5,611 bases of DNA from Burkholderiaceae bacterium (GTDB taxonomy: Bacteria; Pseudomonadota; Gammaproteobacteria; Burkholderiales; Burkholderiaceae). Numbering within the stretch: position 1 is the stretch's first letter; every line of letters starts with the position of its first letter. The stretch is taken from the NCBI GenBank assembly GCA_022701965.1, contig JAKONL010000245.1:1-5611 (forward strand), in the 5' to 3' direction. The notes under the pieces are model-generated. The model did no database searches and was not told the origin of the DNA. It saw only the letters and a list, made by a program, of their open reading frames with translations. Position numbers and translations under genes: made by a program. Of the stretch, positions 1 through 5,543 are shown one piece after another.

Positions 1-210
1 CAGTCGCGCCAACTGACGCAGGCCGAACTCGGCGAACGACTCGGCGTCAACCAGAAGCGCATCGCCCGCATCGAATCGGCGCCGGGCGTCACCAGCTTCG
101 ACCAGATCTCCCGCCTGGTCGCGCTCATGGGCCATCGGCTGGTGCTCGAGGAAATGCCCGCCGCCGAGGCGGCACCCGCCGCCCCCGCGCAAGGCGGCGC
201 GTCATGGTGA
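1..210 (+). CDS. hipB: HipB-like antitoxin, C-terminal part (5' end outside window)
   Basis: Frame 1 is open from the first base to the TGA at 208-210, giving 69 visible residues; the start lies left of the window. Residues 5-45 form an XRE/Cro-type helix-turn-helix (LTQAELGERLGVNQKRIARIE), the DNA-binding fold by which HipB-family antitoxins bind their own operator and the HipA toxin. A hydrophobic segment follows (RLVALMGHRLVLEE), then a low-complexity Ala/Pro/Gly-rich tail of about 18 residues ending in Trp. E. coli HipB has the same layout, with a flexible tail linked to Lon degradation and a terminal Trp. The stop codon overlaps the hipA start by 7 bases, the usual antitoxin-first order. 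Autoregulation is expected, but the operator would lie upstream, outside the window. A generic XRE regulator is possible, but the HipA neighbour makes HipB much more likely. Confidence 0.88.
   Translation, partial: QSRQLTQAELGERLGVNQKRIARIESAPGVTSFDQISRLVALMGHRLVLEEMPAAEAAPAAPAQGGASW
191..197 (+). promoter_or_regulatory. Probable ribosome binding site of hipA
   Basis: AAGGCGG lies 6 bases before the ATG at 204, inside the hipB tail. It supports that start, which also overlaps the hipB stop. The match to AGGAGG is partial, so coupled translation from hipB may also contribute. Confidence 0.5.
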
Positions 211-1580
211 GCCCGAAGAAACGCGGCCGGGGTGCCCGCCACCCGCATCCGCTGGTGGTGTGGGCCAACGGACAGATCGTCGGCGAGTGGACGGTGCGCG
301 AAGGCGAGCATCGCTTCCAGTACGCGGACGAGTGGATCGCCTCCCCCGCCGCGCGCCGCCTGTCGCTGTCCCTGCCGCTGACACCGGGCAACGTGCCGCT
401 GCGCGGCCCGGTCGTGCAGAACTATTTCGACAACCTGCTGCCCGACAACGACAGCATCCGGCGCCGCCTGCAGGGCAGGTTCGCCACCGCGAACACCGAA
501 GCCTTCGACCTGCTGACGGCCATCGGCCGCGAGTGCGTGGGCGCGGTGCAGCTGCTGCAGCCCGGCGCGCAACCGGTGGGTTTCGACCGCATCGAGGCCG
601 AGGCGCTCGACGATGCGGGCGTCGAGCGTGCGATCAATGCGGCGCTCGCCACCGGCCGCGTGCTGGGCCAGCGCGACGACGACGAATTCCGCATCTCCAT
701 CGCCGGTGCGCAGGAGAAGACCGCGCTGCTGCGGCGAGGCGACGGCTGGTTCCGACCGCTCGGTGCCACGCCGACCACGCACATCCTCAAGCTGCCGCTC
801 GGCCTGGTCGGCAACCTGCAGGCCGACATGCAGCAGTCGGTCGAGAACGAATGGCTCTGCTCGCGCGTGATGACGGCCTTCGGCCTGCCGACCGCGCATT
901 GCGAGATGGTCACGTTCGGCGCACGCAAGGTGCTGGCGGTGCGACGCTTCGACCGGGCGCCGCAGAACATCGGCACCGAAGGGGAATGGATCGCCCGCCT
1001 CCCGCAGGAGGACTTCTGCCAGGCGCTCGGCAGGCCCGGCGCGCAGAAGTACGAGACCGACGGCGGCCCCGGCATGCGCGACATCCTGCGCGTGCTCGAC
1101 GCCAGCGCCAACGCGCTGGCCGACAAGACCGCCTTCGTGAAGGCGCAGATGGTGTTCTGGCTGCTGGCCGCGACCGACGGCCACGCGAAGAATTTCTCGA
1201 TCTTCCTCGAGCGTGGCGGTGGCTACCGGCTCACGCCCTTCTACGACGTGCTCTCGGCCTGGCCGATCATCGGCGGCGGTGCCAACCAGCTGGCCCGGCA
1301 GAAGGCCAGGCTCGCGATGGCGCTGCGTGCGAAGAGCGCGCACTGGGGCCTGGCCGACATCCAGGCGCGACACTGGGACGGCGTCGCCAAGCTGGCCGGC
1401 CTGGGCGATGCGCGCGCGCTGTGCGACGAGCTGTCCGACCAGTTGCCGGGCGTGCTGCGCACCGTCGAATCGGAACTGCCGCCGGACTTTCCGCCCGCGC
1501 TCGCCCAGGCGATCTTCGACGGCATGAGGACGACCGCACAGCGCCTGCTCGACACCGCGCCCGCCCCTGACACCCCATGA
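204..1580 (+). CDS. hipA: HipA-like serine/threonine kinase toxin
   Basis: This 458-residue protein matches E. coli HipA (440 residues) over its whole length. E. coli HipA phosphorylates glutamyl-tRNA synthetase (GltX), halting translation and producing dormant, drug-tolerant cells. The N-terminal subdomain shows YADEWIASPAARRLSLSLPL (40-59) and NYFDNLLPD (73-81). The kinase core has RISIAGAQEKTALL (163-176), where Ser165 matches the autophosphorylated Ser150 of E. coli, then HILKLP (193-198), RFDR (248-251) and LPQEDFCQALG (266-276). The catalytic loop ATDGHAKN (323-330) holds Asp325 and Asn330, and PFYD (345-348) holds the metal-binding Asp348. All the usual catalytic residues are therefore present. 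A basic extension of about 15 residues (KKRGRGAR) precedes the region where E. coli HipA begins; ATG 204 is chosen for its ribosome site and hipB overlap. The stop overlaps the nth start (ATGA). The cellular target here is inferred, not shown. Confidence 0.95.
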   Translation: MVSPKKRGRGARHPHPLVVWANGQIVGEWTVREGEHRFQYADEWIASPAARRLSLSLPLTPGNVPLRGPVVQNYFDNLLPDNDSIRRRLQGRFATANTEAFDLLTAIGRECVGAVQLLQPGAQPVGFDRIEAEALDDAGVERAINAALATGRVLGQRDDDEFRISIAGAQEKTALLRRGDGWFRPLGATPTTHILKLPLGLVGNLQADMQQSVENEWLCSRVMTAFGLPTAHCEMVTFGARKVLAVRRFDRAPQNIGTEGEWIARLPQEDFCQALGRPGAQKYETDGGPGMRDILRVLDASANALADKTAFVKAQMVFWLLAATDGHAKNFSIFLERGGGYRLTPFYDVLSAWPIIGGGANQLARQKARLAMALRAKSAHWGLADIQARHWDGVAKLAGLGDARALCDELSDQLPGVLRTVESELPPDFPPALAQAIFDGMRTTAQRLLDTAPAPDTP

Positions 1581-2218
1581 AAAAAGACACCATCGAACCG
1601 TTCTTCGCCACGCTGCAGGCGGCCAACCCGACACCGGAAACCGAGCTCGAGTACGACTCGCCGTTCGAGCTGCTCGCCGCCGTGCTGCTGTCGGCACAGG
1701 CCACCGACGTCAGCGTGAACAAGGCGACACGCAGGCTCTATCCGGTCGCGAACACGCCGCAGGCGCTCCTCGACCTGGGGCAGGAAGGCCTGGAGGGCTA
1801 CATCAGGACGATCGGCCTCTACCGCAGCAAGGCCAGGCACCTGATCGAAGCCTGCCGCATGCTGGTCGAGCAGCACGGCGGCGAGGTGCCGCGCACGCGC
1901 GCCGAGCTCGAGGCGCTGCCGGGCGTCGGCCGCAAGACGGCCAACGTGGTGCTCAACGTGGCCTTCGGCGAGCCGACGATGGCCGTCGACACGCACATCT
2001 TCCGCGTCTCCAACCGCACCGGGCTGGCGCCGGGCAAGACGCCGCTCGCGGTCGAACTCAAGCTGGAGAAGCGCGTGCCGCCGGCCTACCGGCTGCATGC
2101 GCATCACTGGCTGATCCTGCACGGACGCTACGTCTGCGTGGCACGCAAGCCGCGCTGCTGGGAATGCGCGGTGGCGCCCTACTGCGACTTCAGGCCCAAG
2201 ACGCCGGCGCCGGCATAG
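1577..2218 (+). CDS. nth: Endonuclease III (bifunctional DNA glycosylase/AP lyase)
   Basis: This 213-residue protein is collinear with E. coli Nth (211 residues). Nth removes oxidised pyrimidines such as thymine glycol from DNA and cuts the strand at the abasic site, starting base excision repair in the cytoplasm. SPFELLAAVLLSAQATDVSVN (28-48) is a family signature. The helix-hairpin-helix LPGVGRKTANVV (114-125) carries the catalytic Lys120, and AVDTHIFRV (136-144) carries Asp138. The [4Fe-4S] ligands Cys187, Cys194, Cys197 and Cys203 have exact C-x6-C-x2-C-x5-C spacing. Key residue numbers equal those of E. coli, which supports the start at 1577. The ATG overlaps the hipA stop (ATGA), and no good ribosome site is visible before it, so translation probably depends on ribosomes finishing hipA. 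The last 40 bases overlap the opposing di-heme gene. The enzyme looks intact. Confidence 0.97.
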   Translation: MKKDTIEPFFATLQAANPTPETELEYDSPFELLAAVLLSAQATDVSVNKATRRLYPVANTPQALLDLGQEGLEGYIRTIGLYRSKARHLIEACRMLVEQHGGEVPRTRAELEALPGVGRKTANVVLNVAFGEPTMAVDTHIFRVSNRTGLAPGKTPLAVELKLEKRVPPAYRLHAHHWLILHGRYVCVARKPRCWECAVAPYCDFRPKTPAPA

Positions 2219-3477
2219 CGCTTGTCGGTGAGCGTGCCGAGGAAGGCGACGAGCGCATCGATGTCCTCCTCGCTCAGCGCCGGCGTGCTGCCGGCCTTGC
2301 GGTTGAGCGGCGTGCTGACGATGTTGACGTTGCCGCGCATCGCCGCGGGCAGGTCGTCGAACACCGGATGCCTGCCGTACCAGTCCGCCGGCTGCGTCGA
2401 GCGCGTCGCGTAGAAACGCACCGCGTCACGCAGCGAGGTGAAGACGCCGTTGTGCATGAAGCGCTGGCGCACCGCCACGTTGCGCAGGCTCGGCGTGCGA
2501 AAGTAGCCGCACCAGGCTTCGCTTTCGGGCCATCCGCGCGCCTGCGCGGTGCGGCACAGGCCGAGATCGAAGACCTCCGGGCGCGCATTCGCGGGCAGCT
2601 TGCGGTTGCGCGGAACGCCCAGCGCCTCGTAGCCGAAATCCGTGAACAGCGAGCGCACCGGATTGGTCGACGTCACGCTCACGCTGTGGCAGGAGGCGCA
2701 ATTGCCCTGGTCCGGATTGCGGAAGATCGCGAGCCCTTGCCGCTCCTGCGCGCTCAGCGACGGCTTGCCGCGCAGCGATTCGTCGAAGCGCGAATCGAAG
2801 GGCGACAGCTCGTCGCTCTGCAGGTAGGCCTCGAGGCTGGCGCCGAAGGCCTTGAGCGCACGCTCCGGGTCGTCGAGCACGCCGGTGCCGAACTGCGCCT
2901 CGAAGGCGTCCCGGTAGCCCGAATCGTTCAGCCGGCGGGCGGCCGCGCGCGGCGAGCCGAGGTTCATCTCGTGGCGCGCCAGCAGCGGTTCGCGGGATTG
3001 CGCGGCCAGCGTGTCGGCGCGGCCGTCGAGCATCAGGCCGCCGAACGGGGCCGGCACCTGCGCGTCGTCGTCCTGGTAGAAGTAGAGCGGCGGCAGGTAG
3101 CGCGCGTAGGTCAGCGAAGGCGGATTCCGCGTGCCGAGCCGGGCACGGATGCTCCCTCCGGCGACGCCGTCGCGTCCGCCGTTGAAGGCGGTGAAGCCCC
3201 GCGCCGGGTCGTGGCAGCTCGCGCAGCTCGTTCCCCGGGGTTGCGACAGCCGGACGTCGCCGAACAGCTGCTTTCCCAGCGCCACGCGTTCGGACGCCGG
3301 CTGCGCGAGCGGCCGCGCCGCGGGCACGATGGCCGCGTACTGCGGCGTGTCCCCGACACGGCCGACGACCCGGGGCGTCTCGCCGTCCGCCGCCCGGACG
3401 CCGGACGCGCCGGTCGCACCGGCCACCAGCGTCGCGACGGCCAGCAGGACGCCGCCCCATCGGCCGCGCAGCGTCAT
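2179..3477 (-). CDS. Exported di-heme cytochrome c peroxidase/MauG-family protein
   Basis: This 432-residue protein has an N-terminal signal peptide (hydrophobic core about 9-22, probable cleavage after Val-Arg-Ala at 29), so it acts in the periplasm. Two c-type heme sites, CASCH 85-89 and CASCH 260-264, sit in two cytochrome domains. Other family marks are LFGDVRLS (71-78), GTRNPPSL (115-122), DGRADTL (151-157), HEMN (169-172), RTPSLRNVAV (327-336) and FMHNG (340-344). Bacterial di-heme peroxidases reduce H2O2; MauG instead uses a bis-Fe(IV) state to oxidise a partner protein. Three features depart from a classical peroxidase: Tyr356 lies 14 residues after His342, where CcpA has its Met heme ligand; Leu150 replaces the Trp usually before DGR; and no His occurs between 90 and 168. 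Cys308 and Cys323 could form a disulfide. The ATG at 3477 overlaps the phosphatase stop (ATGA) without a clear ribosome site, implying coupled translation. The substrate is unknown. Confidence 0.93.
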   Translation of the reverse strand: MTLRGRWGGVLLAVATLVAGATGASGVRAADGETPRVVGRVGDTPQYAAIVPAARPLAQPASERVALGKQLFGDVRLSQPRGTSCASCHDPARGFTAFNGGRDGVAGGSIRARLGTRNPPSLTYARYLPPLYFYQDDDAQVPAPFGGLMLDGRADTLAAQSREPLLARHEMNLGSPRAAARRLNDSGYRDAFEAQFGTGVLDDPERALKAFGASLEAYLQSDELSPFDSRFDESLRGKPSLSAQERQGLAIFRNPDQGNCASCHSVSVTSTNPVRSLFTDFGYEALGVPRNRKLPANARPEVFDLGLCRTAQARGWPESEAWCGYFRTPSLRNVAVRQRFMHNGVFTSLRDAVRFYATRSTQPADWYGRHPVFDDLPAAMRGNVNIVSTPLNRKAGSTPALSEEDIDALVAFLGTLTDKRYAGAGVLGLKSQ

Positions 3478-4913
3478 GGCGCGAGGAAACCGGTCTTGTC
3501 GCAGCTGATCTTCGAGCCCGCGGGCACGCAGGTGGTGAGCAGCTTGCCGTCGCGCGTGTAGGCCTTGTAGAGCCAGGGCGAGCCGGTGCCGGCGCGCTCC
3601 ATCATCATGAAGCCGAAGGTGTTGGTGTGCGTGATGCGGTCGAGCACCACGCCCGGCGCCGGCGTCAGGCCGGCCGGGAACGGGTCGGGCAGGTTCACGT
3701 CGACGTTGTCGCCGCCGTTGCCGGTCACGAAGGTCGCCGGATGGGCACTGCTGAAGTTGAGCGCCTGGAAGTCGTGCACGTGGCCGTGCAGCGCGATCTT
3801 CACGCCGTCGGGGTAGTAGGCGACCGGATTGAGCGAGCGCATGACCGCCTGCAGCCCGTTGTTGCCCGGCGCCGGCGAGCCGCCGGCGATCGGCGCGAAG
3901 GCCAGGATCGGGTGATGGTTGGCGAACAGCGAGGTCTTCGTGGTGTCGGCCACCAGGTTGGCGACCGTGCGGAACTGCGACTGGTAGATCGGGAACTTGA
4001 AGTCGCTCGCGCCGAAGGCCGAGGTGCCGGCCTTGGCCGAATCGAAGATCACGACCTGCGTGTCCTTGCCGAGGGCCACCGCGTAGGGCTCGCTGAAGTT
4101 GGCGGTGTTGTCGTTCGACGGGCTGTCGCAGCTGAGCGTCGCGCCGTAGCCGCGCACGTCGAGGAAGCGCATCCAGCCCTGCCCGGCACGCGCGCATTCC
4201 TCGTGGTTGCCGCGCGCGAAGACCCACGGTGCCGCCGCCAGCAGCGACGCCGCCGGCTTGAAGAGGTCGGCCTCCCAGGTGTCCCAGCCGTAGCCCCACG
4301 CGCTGTCCCTGCAGCCGGCGATGTCGCCCGGGCAGGCGTTCTCGCGGTAGTGGTAGTCGCCGATGTGCATGACCAGGTCGGGCTTCATCGCGGCGATCGT
4401 CGCCGCGATGGTGGCGAACGGCCAGGCGGTGCCGTCGTTGCAGGCCTGGAAGGCGTTGTCGGCCTTCTTCATGCGGCAGCCGGTGTCGGCGAGCACGGCG
4501 ATGCGCTGCGGTTCGGATTTCGGCAACGGCAGCAGGCGGCCGGCGACGCTCGCGGCCGTCGTTCCGCTCTTGAGCAGGGTCTCGCAGGTCGTGACCGGGA
4601 ACGCCGAAGGCTTGGAGTCGGCCGGGTCGCTCGCCGTCGTGCGCAGGGCGGCCGTGCCGGCGGCGGCGCGCACGGTCATCACGGTCGCGACGCCGTCGAC
4701 GGCGATCGTCGGGCAGCTGTCGGCCGAGGTGATGGCCCGCGCGACGGCCTGGCCGTTCGGGCCGATCGCCACCCAGGCCGACTTGACGCGGCTGTCGGTG
4801 GTGTCGCCGACCGACGTCGCACCGTCGCCGCCGCAGGACGCGAGGACGGCCGCGGCGGCCAGGGCGGAAAGAACCGGCAGCGACGGGGTCGCGCGCAGGA
4901 AGGGACGTTGCAT
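3474..4913 (-). CDS. Lipoprotein metallophosphoesterase, purple-acid-phosphatase-like
   Basis: This 479-residue protein starts with a lipoprotein signal: a hydrophobic stretch (13-25) and lipobox LASC with Cys27 followed by Gly-Gly-Asp, predicting a lipid-anchored exported enzyme. A small domain (about 43-130) precedes the catalytic core. The core carries the five metal-binding blocks in order: ADTG (142-145, Asp143), GDYHY (185-189, Asp186 and Tyr189), GNHE (235-238, Asn236), NHHP (332-335) and GHVH (377-380, His378 and His380). The GDxxY form with its metal-binding Tyr is typical of purple acid phosphatases, which hydrolyse phosphate monoesters at a binuclear metal centre; the first block has Ala where GDxG is usual. 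About ten cysteines after the lipobox suggest disulfides, fitting an exported protein. ATG 4913 has AGAGG 8 bases upstream. It is first of a two-gene unit with the di-heme protein. The substrate is unknown; a nucleotidase, phosphodiesterase or alkaline-type phosphatase role is also possible. Confidence 0.9.
   Translation of the reverse strand: MQRPFLRATPSLPVLSALAAAAVLASCGGDGATSVGDTTDSRVKSAWVAIGPNGQAVARAITSADSCPTIAVDGVATVMTVRAAAGTAALRTTASDPADSKPSAFPVTTCETLLKSGTTAASVAGRLLPLPKSEPQRIAVLADTGCRMKKADNAFQACNDGTAWPFATIAATIAAMKPDLVMHIGDYHYRENACPGDIAGCRDSAWGYGWDTWEADLFKPAASLLAAAPWVFARGNHEECARAGQGWMRFLDVRGYGATLSCDSPSNDNTANFSEPYAVALGKDTQVVIFDSAKAGTSAFGASDFKFPIYQSQFRTVANLVADTTKTSLFANHHPILAFAPIAGGSPAPGNNGLQAVMRSLNPVAYYPDGVKIALHGHVHDFQALNFSSAHPATFVTGNGGDNVDVNLPDPFPAGLTPAPGVVLDRITHTNTFGFMMMERAGTGSPWLYKAYTRDGKLLTTCVPAGSKISCDKTGFLAP
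4386..4410. repeat. Perfect 11-base inverted repeat within the phosphatase gene
   Basis: Arms CATCGCGGCGA (4386-4396) and TCGCCGCGATG (4400-4410) are exact reverse complements separated by TCG. The segment codes on the - strand for an Ala-Thr-Ile-Ala-Ala-Thr-Ile-Ala-Ala-Met helix just before the GDYHY block, so the symmetry may be a by-product of repeated Ile-Ala-Ala codons. No T-run follows on either strand, so it is not a typical terminator. Confidence 0.6.
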
Positions 4914-4988
4914 CGGGAAAGCCTCTGGATTGTTGTGGTTGGGGCGGGCCGGATGCTGGCAGGCGTGTGTGACGCGGCCGTGTCGGAC
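4914..4988 (-). promoter_or_regulatory. 75-base gap between cobC and the phosphatase gene
   Basis: This is the only gap of note between genes. It must hold any promoter specific to the phosphatase/di-heme pair, but I see no convincing -35/-10 pair on the - strand, only a somewhat less GC-rich patch (CCAACCACAACAATCC) near the start codon. No strong hairpin plus T-run terminates the cobC transcript, so read-through from cobS-cobC is possible. No riboswitch fits in this length. Confidence 0.3.
4922..4926 (-). promoter_or_regulatory. Ribosome binding site of the phosphatase gene
   Basis: AGAGG on the - strand, 8 bases before the ATG at 4913, is a good Shine-Dalgarno match at ordinary spacing. 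It fixes that start and suggests independent initiation, unlike the other downstream genes here that rely on overlaps. Confidence 0.65.
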
Positions 4989-5543
4989 CTACCCCTCGAT
5001 CCGCATCCACTCCCCGAAGGCGATGGCCCGCCGTGGCCACTCGGCCGCGATCACCGGGCAGTCCACCCCGTCGCGCAGCAGCAGCACCGCGCGCATCACG
5101 CCCGAGTGCGTGACCCAGAGCGTGTCGCACGCCGACGCCTGCCAGTCGTTCCAGGCCGCTTCGACGCGGCGCATGAACAGGCGCACCGTCTCTCCATCGA
5201 CGCCGACGCGGCCATCGGCGAAATCGTCGGTCCAGGCGTCGATCTCGCCGCGATCGATGCCGGCCCAGAGGCGCCCTTCCCAGGCGCCGAAATCCATCTC
5301 GGCCAGTCGCGCATCGCGCAGCGCGGGCCGCAGGTCCGGACGCAGGCGGCCGACGGCATCGGCCAGCCGGGCGCAGCGCTGCAGCGGCGACGTGCGCAAT
5401 TCGATGCCGGGCGGCAGCAGCGGCGCGATCGCCTCGGCGACCGCCCGCGTGGACTCCGGGGTGCAGGCCAGGTCGGTCTGCCCGTAGCAGAGTCCGGACT
5501 CGGCCACGACGGCCGGATGGCGCAGCAGCCAGAGCGTGCTCAT
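4989..5543 (-). CDS. cobC: Alpha-ribazole phosphatase-like histidine phosphatase
   Basis: This 184-residue protein belongs to the histidine phosphatase (phosphoglycerate mutase-like) superfamily. CobC removes the 5' phosphate from alpha-ribazole phosphate, or from the cobalamin phosphate made by CobS, in late B12 assembly in the cytoplasm. The N-terminus LLRHPAV (6-12) carries Arg8 and His9, the phosphate-accepting histidine. GLCYGQTD (17-24) resembles the GxYxGxxD segment of CobC proteins. TSPLQRC (51-57) gives Arg56, EMDFGAWEG (82-90) gives the acid/base Glu82, and VTHSGVMRA (144-152) gives the second catalytic His146. The nucleophile motif is RHP rather than the common RHG. Length is near that of other CobC proteins (about 200). 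The start overlaps the end of cobS by 4 bases (ATGA), which strongly supports the B12 assignment over a generic mutase-like phosphatase. Confidence 0.88.
   Translation of the reverse strand: MSTLWLLRHPAVVAESGLCYGQTDLACTPESTRAVAEAIAPLLPPGIELRTSPLQRCARLADAVGRLRPDLRPALRDARLAEMDFGAWEGRLWAGIDRGEIDAWTDDFADGRVGVDGETVRLFMRRVEAAWNDWQASACDTLWVTHSGVMRAVLLLRDGVDCPVIAAEWPRRAIAFGEWMRIEG

Noticed and set aside
260..1570. A 436-codon frame overlapping hipA in another + frame
   Set aside because: Arg-rich, no domain, and hipA is firmly identified in the other frame.
2203..2214. 12-base palindrome GCCGGCGCCGGC near the end of nth, considered as a terminator
   Set aside because: There is no loop and no T-run on either strand, and it lies inside both coding regions; such GC palindromes are common at this base composition.
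2164..3561. A 465-codon open frame on the + strand opposite the di-heme gene
   Set aside because: Low-complexity Arg/Ala-rich product with no motif, antisense to a gene with two CxxCH sites.
2179..5130. A 983-codon open frame on the - strand spanning the di-heme gene, the phosphatase gene and part of cobC
   Set aside because: Only its last 432 codons have a signal peptide and family motifs. The upstream part is an Arg/Gly/Pro-rich shadow frame of the phosphatase gene, whose own frame carries a lipobox and all metal motifs. Lack of stops follows from high GC.
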